Below are positions 1 to 12,200 of a stretch of 64,000 nt of DNA, one piece after another. Positions within the stretch are counted from its first letter, which is position 1; each line of letters begins with the position of its first letter. Origin of the DNA: Ophiodon elongatus (lineage: Eukaryota > Chordata > Actinopteri > Perciformes > Hexagrammidae); NCBI GenBank assembly GCA_016806645.1, contig JACSYO010002062.1:2931501-2995500 (forward strand). Reading direction: 5' to 3'. The position numbers were made by a program, and so were the translations under genes. The notes beneath the pieces are model-generated. The model was not told where the DNA came from. It did no database searches and saw only the letters and a program-made list of their open reading frames with translations.

Positions 1-538
1 TGGAGAATGCTCCTTGTCTGGTCATCGGTGTGTGGAAGCGGACACTTGGCCGCGCCGTGGGGAAGTGGACGCGGTATTAACGTCAGGGCCGGGCTGGCTG
101 GGATGGGGATTGTGCAATCGTATTTGCAAACAACACTTGCGCTCTTATTCATAGTGCCCCGTGTCATATCCGTTATTTTTACCTGCTGTGACGTCTGAAA
201 AGAGGGGAGCAACAGAAACAGTGGGCTAAAATTAGTTGGCTCTAAACCATTCAAAATGCTCGTGGGTGCTACCACACTGAATGACCACCCCTGTGTTTTG
301 GAGATAATATCTTCTTCTAAATACCCACTACTTTTACTCTTGTAGTCCTTTCAACATTATTCACTCACTTTGTCCTCTCACTTTGTTTATTTCTGCCTCC
401 ATGTTCGTGCTCTTTGTCTTTACAACTGTGTTATAATGATCTGTTTCTGCAATGAATTCGTTTGACTGTATTCTTTGCTTTGTCAGTCCGCATTTGTGTC
501 TCTTTTTGGCTCTTTAAGTGTGTGAGATAGAGTGTCGA

Positions 539-612
539 GTGTGCGTGTGTGGGTGTGTGTGTGTGTGCGTGCGTGCGTACGTGCGTGCGTGTGGGTGTGT
601 GGGTGTGTGTAA
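539..612. repeat. degenerate (GT)n microsatellite
   Basis: Alternating GTGT/GCGT/GGTGT over about 70 bp in the first sorbs1 intron of the window. It generates several spurious frames on both strands. The rest of 1-1068 shows no exon I can support. Confidence 0.9.
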
Positions 613-1068
613 TTCGGCCTGCTTGCACCACCAGCTGGTTAATTGTCCCCCGGTCTGGTCCAGTGGTAATGAGAGTGACTCAATACCAGACAAAAGAAAC
701 GGCTTCACTGGGAGACAGCAGCCCATTGGCTGAGCCTGTGACAGCCCCCTCCCCCCGCATGGGTGCCCCCTGACCGTTGCACGCCCACCCGCCCATTTCT
801 CCCCTCCCCTCCCCTCCACTCTTCCCACTGCCGCTTGTTTTCTCCAACTTGCATGCAGGCCAAAACACACGCTGACTCCTCCATGCCAAGCCCAGTCCGG
901 AGAAGCTAAGAACCCCGGCTGCTCGAGACAAAAACCCGGAGCAGCGAGTGAACGACAGCGAGGAGGAGAAGAGAGACTCTGACCGCAGCTAATGCCCCTG
1001 CCTCTGTTCTAGCTGGAGGAGACCTTCCTGTGGATCTATCAATGACTTCTTTGTTTGGTTTGTTGCAG

Positions 1069-3226
1069 AGTGCCCCCTCTTTCAGCCCCCTGGAAACTGC
1101 CTCCGACCTGCAGCAGTAGTAAGTCCATGCCTCCTTCCCATTCCAGTGCTTGAGCTTTCAATCTGGCTTCCTTCTCTTCCAGCATGTTGATGATTATTTA
1201 AGGCATGTTATGGGGATAAATGTCAGCGAGAGATTTCTCCACCCTGTAGAGCCGGCCCACCCTCAGCGGGGGGACTCCTGCTTCCTGAGGGGATCCCGTT
1301 AATAAGGCAAAAAGCTACCAGAACAGCGTGTCCTCTGTCCGTATTTCATGGTGTTTGTTGGGAGGGTGGGAGACATGGCTGCTATGTGGGGATTTATTTA
1401 AAGACAGCAACCTGGATGTCACTGGGATAGAGGGAACTCACTCAGCTGCTGCATAACTTAAAAACCGTTATCTTCTTCTGAATGGGTGTGTGCACAGAAC
1501 TATGAGCGGCAACTGCACTGTGAAAGAGGATGCTCGCTGTTACTAAAACAAAGCCGGCCGAGCCCTTGATCTTTTTTGTTTTTGTCCGATGAGATTGACA
1601 TCTTCTATTTTCGTTTGCGTAATAAAATGTAAGGAATTCAGGACCGAGCCATGGTGACTGTCTCGCGCCACAGTCCGGGGGAAAATAAACTTCCTCCCTC
1701 CATTTCTGCTCCGAACTTTCCATCTGCTACAATCATTATGTCACCGTGGCCAAGTAATGTGAAGACAGATCCCCAATCCAACTTTTTAATTCATCGGTTT
1801 GTTGTTCATTTTGAAAGGAAGAGGCTCCTGGAGGAAGTTCCCTCACCCAAACTTTTCAAAGGAAACTTCTCGTCATAAACTGACTTCCCATAGAGGCACA
1901 CATGTTTAGGGCAGGATGTTATTTATTTATTTTTCCCCTGGACATTTTGAAGAACGTTCTTGTCGATCAATCTTTCAATTGTAAAATGCAAAACCATACG
2001 TGCCAGTGTGGCGGCATTAAATGAATGAATGAACCGCTTAGTAAATGTGTGTGTTTTTGAGGACACCCACTGTGTGTGCATGCGTGACAGGTCTTACCAG
2101 TTAAAGTATTTGGAAGATTGATTTAATTGTCTGAATGGCATCACCATAAGCGCTGCCATGGCGATGCAGTAGTGCATACGCAGTAATTGGCATTTAAATG
2201 AGCTCCTCGTCGTGACAGTGACGTGCAGTAGGTTCGGTCCCTGGTTCTCTCGCAGGCGGATTACTGACTGTTGATTTAACCAGAACCGTCCCAGGAGATC
2301 GACTTAAATCTCACACGGCTCCTGTCCTGCAGATTTCCCGTAAGCATTCATGTGAATTCTCGTAAGTAACCCAGAACCAACATGATTTTTAATGGCTCTC
2401 CGCAGTCAGCAGTGCACGCAGCTATGAAAGAGCTTTTTGTGTGGAGGTAGGGGAACAAGGAGAGTAATGTAGCCATACATTGGTGTGAGCTTGTAAAACT
2501 CTCACTTGGCAACACTGCAGATGTAAAACGAATTTTTTGGAAAATAGTAATTCCTCTTTTTCCCCCAACGCGAGTGAGAAGGGGTTTGAGCGGGTTTTCA
2601 TTTCATCACACCGGAGTCTCTCACGGCTTAATGAACGCGTTTGTCCGCACAAATAGAGGAGCAGCGTGAGCAACACGTGAGCGCCATGTGAAGGAGAGTA
2701 AACCTGACAGCGTTACAGGTGCGCGGCAGAGCCTGATGCACCATGTGGGAATGTTCAGAGAATATTTATAGAAATGTGTCCTGTCGGCCTCTCTGGAATG
2801 CCAAGATGTGTGCGGTGGCAAATGCCTCTTCTCAACGTCGGCCTCCAAATTTCTTCACTTTCTTTCTCACTTTTTTCTTTTTTTCCTGTCTCTGATTATT
2901 TTGTCTCCCACAAGTCTGCGAGGACAGGAATTACCTCAAGACACACTAAACGAGAACCACATGACAGCTCGTTACCCAATTTGTGTGCCTCTGGATGAGT
3001 TTGGCTGTGTTTGATTAGCTGTCTGCGTTCCTCTCGTCGCCGTCTAGCTCCTCGAGCAAGTCTGGACACAGCGAGGTGGAGAAGGACGGGGGATCATCCA
3101 CGGGTGAGCCCGGAGCTCCAGAATGCGACCGCCATGTTTACAAGAGTGTCCTGGAGGGCGGCGACATTCCCTTACAAGGTCTACGGGCCCTGAACAAGCG
3201 CCAAGCCAGCTCCTCCTCATCTAAAG
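1069..3226 (+). CDS. sorbs1: sorbs1 linker exons (1069-1118 and 3048-3226)
   Basis: Two exons of the linker between SoHo and the SH3 domains. The first (50 bp) has a tgttgcag acceptor and a GTAAGT donor and encodes SAPSFSPLETASDLQQ. Its two leftover bases plus the first base of the second exon make a Tyr codon, so the phases agree. The second contains YKSVLEGGDIPLQGL, a block strongly conserved in SORBS1. It ends with one leftover base that fits both the long cassette exon at 5117 and the exon at 7785. I read the first exon in phase 0; the preceding exon is not in the window. Confidence 0.85.
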
Positions 3227-6200
3227 GTAGGATAGCAGCCGCGTTATATATATGTGGCCAGTAAAACGGCAGGTGTGTGCATGTTTATGGATGTGGATGT
3301 GGGGCTAGACAGCACTGCGGGCCATTTAAGGCCTTTCCTGCCAAGACAGAACCGATGAGTTACAGACATGATGTTAGACCGCTCAAAGTGTCAGACAGGG
3401 ATACATGTGTTTCCAGTTACCTTTTCTGTTGGAATCCAAACCGTTTTCTTTGCTCCCAGACCTCGCGGCATCGGCCAATCACCCCGCAGCATTCATTCCC
3501 CCGCCAGCTTTTGATTTATTATTGATGCCATGGATGTTTTCATCAAACGTGTACTGGCCATCTGCTTTGGAAAACTCATGGAGGGAGTGAGGTTGTCTCG
3601 CTAAGTCGATGGAAGCTAACCTTGGAGAGTTTAACACCCGCCCCCCAACCCACCACCACCTCTTGCTCCAGTTGTGAGCCGCCAGTCTCTAGGCAGGCTT
3701 AGGGCAAGACTCCAGAGCGTTCCAGCGCCAGGGAGCGGAGGGCCAGAGAGGGGATGGATGAGGAGCGAGATAAACAGACAGGGGTGAGATAAACAGGAGG
3801 GACACAGAGGGTGGGGAGGCATGAGGAAGTCAGCTGTCAGTGTGAGGTCCGAGGCTGGAATGCCTGCGCACATGGCCGGGGGGGGGGGGGGCAAGCCAGG
3901 GGGGGGGGAGGAGAAGAGATGTAAGGAAGAGAAAGGACAGGACATTGTGACCCAATACAAGTCATTACTATACATTACATCTGGAAATACACACAATAGA
4001 GTAGAACATTTCCTCTTCAAGTTTTGTAAATTTCCGCAATAATGACTAATATATTGACACTTTGAACAAAAATATATTTAAAAAAGTTGAATTGTGGCGC
4101 CAACGCAGTAAATGCATTTGGCTCTCCAGTCAACTGACTAGCACGCTCCTTCATTAGCCTCCTGCCCAAAGAGATGAAGCATAAAGAGCTCGAAACCAAA
4201 CACTTCATCATGTGTCTCTGTCTTGTGCTCCTGAAAGAAGAAAATATTTGTATAAATCTTTGTCCTTTGTAGAACTGAGCCTCCTCGGGGGCTTTTCGGT
4301 GGCCAGGACTTTTTTTCTCGATAGAATATCTTACTTTACTTCCTCTGTGTGTGTTTTTCTGGTAGATATGAATGTGACAGATGGGTCACTCGTGCTACTG
4401 AAGTGTCTCGCAGCATGTGAATGTGTTGTGTCACTTCCAGGCTCCATCTGCGGCGTTATCGCCAGCACGCCATAGCTAGGAACTGATGCATGTATTCATC
4501 AGCGGTCTCATATTTTTACTGGGCAGGTTGACTCAGGATTTATTTTTTATTTACAACCGTGTAGGGGAGCAGTGTATTAGCAGGGGTGCCATTGGCCATT
4601 TATCACTGCAGCCGGCTGTCTGATTGCTAAAAGTAGAAGTATACAGTGTGTAGGAGGTTAAAGCGGAACAGGCAGCAGTCATGTGACAGAAATGTGTATG
4701 AAAACAAAATAGGTAACAGAAAAGTGTTTTTTTGTATTTTTGTTTTTTACCTTTTTTTTTTTTTTTTAAATGTACTGATACTGCAGTCAGTGTGAAGAAT
4801 TCCGATATGACCTCCAACATCACATAACATCTCATGGCATATTGCTGTCTTAATACTTTATGTTCCACTTGTTATGTTTCTGTTAATAATAATATTGATA
4901 ATGCATTTTTACAAAGCATTGTTCTTCATGCTGTTAGTATAAAAGTCATATATTACTTGATGCACAAGGCATCAAGTCTGCTTCCTCTTCTCATCCACTT
5001 CTAATGGAACTTGGTCTTTACTTTAGAAATGTGCCTGACTCTGTTTTAGTGTGTGTGAACCTGTGACCATTGTAATCTAATATGTTGTTTATTCTGTTGT
5101 CCTGCATGCTTGCCAGTGGATTATAAAGGTGGGAATGGCTATATAATTTCACCCTGCTCCTCTGTAAATAGTCGATCGGTTCTTGCCAGTAATGCAATAG
5201 GTAACCAGTGTAAGAGTATGAAGCCTCTATCTGCTGCCAAAGCCTGCATACCCCAAATCCTGCCCTCTAAGTTCAAACCCAAGCTGCTGCCGCCCAGTGG
5301 TGACAGTCAGGAGAGCAGGACTAGAGCTGTCAGGCACCCGAAGGCCCACAGCTGCGAGGATCTGTACACAGGGCCATGTGACACAGACTTTGCTGGAGCG
5401 GAGGAAAGGGAGAGCGGGCCGCGTTCAGACTCTGAGTCCAGCTGTGGCGCCGAGTGTGCGGACGGCCTCAGGAATGTCTCCACTGCAATTAGGAGGAGCG
5501 CATCCGAGTTCTCCAGCCTGTACAGGACCATGCATCAAATCCAGCGGCCCAGCTCGGCCGGCTGCAGCCCCTGTGGCAGCGTCCGCAGCCTCGCCTCTCT
5601 TTTTGAGAAGTCAGAGGCCGACGGGGGCGAGAGGTCAGAGGCGGACGACGGGGGCAACATTCCACGGGCGGCCGTGTCGTCGCGGGTCAGCGAGTTTGAA
5701 ATGATCATCCAGCGGTCCAGCTCGGCGCCCAGCCGCTCCTCCTCCCTGCCCACCCTGCACTCCGGCCACAGCCCCGGCCACAGCCCCGCCCACCTCTACA
5801 TGGCGTCTGCAGTGTCAGCGGAGTCGCTTTTGGTAGCTGACAGCACCCAGATGGATGCCTGCGCCCCGCTGGAGGCAGAGGGCAGGAGCTGTGGGGTGGA
5901 GGCCCTGTCACCAGGCGGCGTGACCGTGGAGGAGGCTGCGTCCCCCTCTGAGGACAGACTCGAGGTCAGGACTGATTCCCCCTCGAACACTGAGGCCGAG
6001 GTTGAGCTGATCTTCAGTAAAAGTTCCCCAGAACTGAACCACCAGTATGTGGGTGGATTAAAAAGTCCCCCTGCCCTGCTTACAGCGTCGTCTCTGCAAC
6101 ACAACCATCTCCACCACCACCACCACCTGCTGCACCACCTGAACCATCAACTCAAACCCAGCAAGTGCAAAGGCTCTTGCCCGGCCTCGTACACCCGCTT

Positions 6201-9200
6201 CACCACCATCCTGCGGCACGAGAGGCAGCAGGCCTCGACCCAGCAGGAGAGGCCGCCGCCTCTGGAGAAGAAGACCACGCTGCCCGGGAACCTCTTTCTC
6301 ATGGGCCCGGCTCCCTTCAGGTTACGCAAGAGCCTGCAGTCCCACCAGAGTCGGAGGAGCCTGCTGGCCACTAAGGTGATGGCGGGCACCCCGAGGCTCG
6401 GCACTTTGTCTCCTGAGCCCAGACCTCTGATCCCGCAGCGCCTGTCCTCCCTGGAGGTCCTGGAGAGGCTGAGTAACGGGGAGGAAAGCAACACTGACCA
6501 CCTGAGTAACGGGCAGGGCTTGGACGCCAACGGGAACCTACTGCAGCCGCTGGCAGCTTACCGCAGAGGTGGCTATCTCCATCTCTTCACCACTGTCACC
6601 TTCCTCTCACCCCCCTCCCCTCCCCCCTCTGTGGTCACTCATTTATCTCGAATCTCTCTTCACCTTTGTGTCCCTTTTTTTCTCCGCAAAGCGACGCCGC
6701 CACCCTCCATCTCTAGTCTGTGTGGTGTGTTTACAAAGTGACAGGGAAGCCTCCATCTCATTGTGTCAGTGTGCTGTTTGGTGCTCTCCCATTTCACTGT
6801 GAATGAATACGATCCCGCAAAACACATCAAAACACTGCAGTGACTGTAGGAGGTTCAGGCAGCTTTTGGTAACGTATATATATCTCTCCTGGTGACATCA
6901 GATTTGAGTTGTATGCAAGAGTGCTAGAGCCTGCGTAAGCATTACACCCATACAGACTGAATTCTGTGTTTTATTACATTGCCATGGTGTCGGATAAATG
7001 TAGATGAAAGATGACTTTGGACGTCAACTCTTGCAAAGAAAAAAGAAAAAAAAAAGCCTTCCCTAAAAGTATAATCCCAGTATCCCTCTGTAATGGTTAA
7101 GCAGGAGATATCGATATAACATTGCATACGCTCTCTCAAACTGATGTCTCACCATGTCTGTATCTGTTTTTTTGTTTTGTTTTGGGAATAATTTACATCT
7201 GCCGTCTTTCATTCTCTCACCATGAAAGGTTTGTTTTAGCCGGACAGGAAGTTCCCTCAATTTGATTTCTTTCACGTAACGGAATGAAACATCTTTGGTG
7301 GGGAACAAATTAAGTCATGAAGACATCTAGCTAATGTAATAAAAGGTGGAAACCTCAGTAGACTAATGGATGCTGATTGGTCGATCAGTAAAACCATGAT
7401 GTCATGTTTATTCTTTTGGCCAAGATACAGTAGGTTCCATTCTTTCTTTCCTGCATTTGTTTTAGTTTTTTTTCACGAACACACATCGGATCATTCTGTG
7501 GTCATTCCTACGTGCATGCAGGAATACATTTGGCTTTTTGGATGTGTGTGTGCTTTTTGTTCTCGTGTTACAGAAATTATGGTGTTCATTCAAAAGCATG
7601 CGTAGTCGTATTTAGTGTATGTTTCTATGATTCTATTCTTTGGAATTGAGGAGTTGACTGCAATATCATCATCTTACTATTTGAAAAGTGTTGTTCTTTC
7701 AGTTGGATTTGCCTTGAGGTTGACAGTAAAAAAAAAAAAAAAAAAGTGCTTCAGGGCGTAATCTCCACGCCGTTTCTGTTTCAGACTCGTCCCCAGTTCT
7801 CGGGGAGAGCCAGGATGAAGTGTTGCGAAGGCGTCACGGGGACAAAGAGGTGAACTTCCCTTCAGATTTAAGCCAGACTTTCATCAAATTTGCACTCTCA
7901 CAGAAAAAGCCTAATGTCAAGAGAGCTGGGTTAAGAATGAGGAAATCATATATTATACATAACCACTGTGTCACATGAATGAAAGAGTGGAGGATACCCA
8001 TATCTGGAAGGGGACCAACAGTTCAGTCTGGTTTCCTGGCAGAAAATCTTGGAGGAACAGCGGCGGCTGAAGCGGGAACAGGAAGAGGCCGACACGGCGT
8101 CCAGGCGACACACGGGCATCGTCCCGACGCACCACCAGTTCATCACCAACGAGCGCTTCGGAGACCTGCTCAACATCACAGATAACGCGGAGAAGAGGAA
8201 ATCAGGCGTTGAGGTACAATGCAGGGCCGTGTCTTATCCTTCTGTAAGCAGGAAACCAGACGGCAGATGCTTTGTCCGTTTGTGTGAGAGCCGGGACGCA
8301 GAGGGCTCTCTCTCCTCTGGGTCAAACATTCAGAGGGGGAGAGCAGGGACAGAGGGCCTCACTGACAAAGAGCACACTGTTCACTCTACGTCCAAACGTA
8401 ATGTGGTATTAGTTGCACCCTTGTGGTGTTTACCAAGGTGTGTGCCTCCAGTCCCACTGTAAACACCCACCAGGAGCGTCTTCCTGGGCGGGCTCCAGAG
8501 GACCCAGTCAGTCACAAGCACCGTCTTCCTGTCACCTTCACACAGGGCACTGAAAGGCCAACAGATTCCAGAAAAATATTTTCTTAATACACATACATGA
8601 CAAAGAGTGTAGTGACCAGAAAGTGTCAAAGATGTAAAAGTACATGTGGGTATTTCATCTTTCGGATAACTTTGCATTCACTGAGTAAAATGTTAAGAAT
8701 AATATCGAGGCATGAAATGAGAGTGAAACAAGTTTCCTTTTTCTTTTTCCGCACAGAGAACTCCAGCCATGGCTCGCTTCGACTTCAGGGCAGAAACTCT
8801 AAAGTGAGTTATCTACTACAGCTGGTGGTAGCTGATCCAGGGATGTTGGGGGTTATGCTGCTGTTAAAACATATCCACCTTTACAAGATTTATATATGAG
8901 CCGACCTTATCAACATTTGTTTTGTCTCATAGGTGGGGGGGTAAGCAACTTCTGACAAAACAATGCCAAATCACACAATCACAGGAAGTTACTGTTTAGA
9001 CCAGTGGATTCATAATAATAGATTTTGTTAGGTTGTAATAAAATAAAATGACTTACACTTGTAAATAAGGAATGTCTATGTATAAATTACGTTACCTTTT
9101 ACTTGAATGTGAATAAATCCCACCCATCAGATGTTGAACACAAGTCTGCACGAGCTCGCGCTTCCTTTCATTTTTGTACTGTAAAATAGTTTTATTTACT

Positions 9201-12200
9201 TCTTTCATTTCATGTGAGTAACTAATCTCTTCATCATTTTTAGGGAGTTGCCGTTTCAGAAGGGAGACATTGTCTACATTATTCGACAGGTGGATCAAAA
9301 CTGGTATGAAGGGGAACATCACGGAAGAGTTGGCATTTTCCCTCAAAGCTACGTCGAGGTACATGAGTTCTCTCTCTCGCAGTTATTGAAATAGTGGGGT
9401 TTTTTTTTGGTTTATCATTTGCATTTTTTTAATATTCCATAGATATTTATGCATTTCTCAATTGCGGTGTTGAAGATGTTTTGCTTAAACACTCTGCTGC
9501 ACAGTGTGATTCATCTTGTGTTTCCTTGTTGTTCGCTGCCTCCTTCAGCTCCTCCCCCCCACAGAGAAAGCCCAGCCAAAGAAAAGTGCCCCGGTGCAGG
9601 TCCTGGAATATGGAGAGGCCGTCGCCCGCTTCAACTTCAACGGGGACACGGTGGTGGAAATGTCCTTCAGGAAGGTGTGGCGTGGGAATTGGTCTTTTCA
9701 TTCAGGAACACTTTAAAATAACTTTAGAGGATCTTCTCACACACAGAGATGCCTTTGTCTCTGCAGGGAGAGAGGATCACGCTCATTCGCCGAGTCGATG
9801 AAAACTGGTATGAAGGCAAAATCTCGGGCACCAACCGCCAAGGCATCTTCCCCGTCACCTACGTAGAAGTGAACAGACGACCCCGCATCAAAAACGGGAT
9901 GGAGTATCTTGACCCTCCGGTCAGCCAGTCGCCACAGCGCAGCACCAACGCGTCGCCTCAGGTGAGGGGGATACGTTTAGATGCGGTGGAGAGTTGTTCT
10001 GACTACTGCGTCTCTGAAGCCATACATTTTCCTCCATGTTCACCTCGACACCCACCTTTTGATTTGATTGTTTTTTTTGCCCAGTGAATTTGTCTCATCT
10101 TTCCTTTCCTTTTCTCTTCCTCCTCTCATCCCCTCGTTGCTTCCTTCTCCTCCCACCTTCCTGTTGCTCTTTAAAAGCTGTATCGTAACCGTCTGACCAC
10201 CTCCCCCCTGCCCCTCCCACGCTCCCCCCGCCGCTCCGTGTCCCCCGAGGTCCACGCCATCTCCTCTGAGTGGATCTCCCTGACCGTGGGAGGAGGGAGC
10301 CCCCCCACCGCCCCCACCCCTCCCCTGCCGCCGCTGCCCTCCGTGTCCTACCGCTGCGGCGAGTACCTGCCCCCACCCTACTCCGCCAGCCCCGTGCCCC
10401 CCATCACTGGCAGCCCATACTGCGTCTCCCCCATGGCTTCCCCGTCCGCCTCGCCTCTTCCCCCGCCTTACCCGCCCAGGCCCAACTCCACCACCCCCTT
10501 CCTCACGTTCACCCCACCTCAGGGGGGGGACTTCCTGCTCTCCACTCACTGCCCGCGTCTGTCCCGCAGCGTGAGCCCCTGTGGAGGGCCCGTGCTGGAG
10601 GGCTGGGTGAGGGGGGAGAAGGAGTTGACAGAAGGGGAAGGCGCAGAGGGGTACGGGGGCCACGCGGCCCCGGGCGGCAGGCGAAATAGCCCCGTAGAGG
10701 TATCTTCTGCATGGTGTGCGGTGTTGCATCCCAGGCTCACTCAGGAACATGGGCTTTAGGCCACAGTTTGATTCCTTAGGATAGACGTGTGATGAAGTAC
10801 TGAAGGAGTGACACTAACCTGTAGATGTGACCTGAAGTTGATTTTAGCCACATGGATGAATCTGCTGGTTTAGTGCAGGCAGAATAAGTTCCAACTGGTC
10901 ACGCCACTTAAAGCTGCATGTTGTTGTGTGTGCGCTACTAACACGCGAGTGTCCTCCAGTGTCTTTTAGTGTTTCTGTGGTGCGCTTCAGATCTCCCAGC
11001 CTTAAAACACTGCAAGAGGAGCTATTGTGTTTGCATTTCCAGGATCGATTTAAGAGCTCTCAAGTGTCTTCCACTTCGTAAAATTCAGCATGTTGTTGTT
11101 GTTCCACACCGAGGTGTGATAACATGGATGCCGTTGGAGTTTGGAAGTTTATTTAGGACAGTGACATATTTATTAGTGAGTATTTATAGGTTTCACATGT
11201 TGGCTTGTGTTTCAAAAGCTGCTGCGAGGTTGAAATTTCCCCCGACAGGGAAATGCAACATGACTGTGGCCGAGGTATGCCGGTATTCACGGCAGGTGCT
11301 GGATGTGTGCTGCGAGCTCGAGAGAAAAGCTTTTATTTTGTTTTCAATGTCCTCGCTGATTTGACATTTTTGTGTTTGTGCAGTTTGTGAAGAACGAGTC
11401 GGACCATCACGGACGGAGCTCCCGGAGCCCTGTGATGCTGTTTGACATCCAAGACAACAACAATGTCAACTCTTTTGCGGTAAGGGGGAGTTTTACAGAA
11501 CTGGAGATTTACAGAAAGCAGTGTGTAGTTTGTTCAGTGACTTCATCACCGGTTTAACTTATTAACCCATCACCTTCAAAGATCCATTTGACTCGCATCG
11601 TCTTTAACCCCCATTATGTCTTCTATGTTTGTGCTCCATGTAAAATATGTGAGATATTAGAGGACTGCCCCTTCATTAAAGGAGTAGTACGACATTTTGG
11701 GTACACGATATTTGTTTGCTTTCTTGCTGAAGAAGAAGAAGATTGATCCCTCTCATGTTTGTCTGCTCAGTATGCAGCTGGAAGTAGAGGCCAGTTAGCT
11801 TAGCTTAGCATAAAGACCCAAAACAGGTGGAAACAGCTAGCCTGGCTTTGTCCGAAGCTAATAGCATTCACCTACCAGTGTGTCTCGACCTCGCTAATTA
11901 GCATAATGTGTTAATTGGTGTCTTGTTTGTACAAAGACCAAAGGATTTGGGAGTTAGGTACCGCATGACTGGAAGTAAAAGTAGCTGGAGGAGTTTTGTA
12001 ATCCCCCCCCCACTCCATGTAGAGGACAGATGAGCTGGTTTGGATCCGACAACTTTAAAAAGAGCTGTTGAACCAGGTTGATAAGCAGGAGAAGATATTT
12101 ACAAAAGGTTTACGAAATAAACAAGGGGCAAAAATGAAACCCAATTCAATAGAACTACATTTAAACTGAAGCGAAATAAACCCTGAACAAAAGGAAGCTG

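Noticed and set aside
841..1010. Possible extra sorbs1 exon starting after TGCATGCAG near 859
   Set aside because: The frame gives AKTHADSSMPSPVRRS and then a stop, and no convincing donor precedes the stop. It could be a 5'UTR exon of a short isoform, but nothing supports that.
10040..10750. 236-codon open frame on the minus strand, Gly/Arg-rich
   Set aside because: It is the shadow of the GC-rich sorbs1 exon 10178-10699. The sense frame has splice sites and a SORBS1 match, while the antisense product is low-complexity with no family resemblance.
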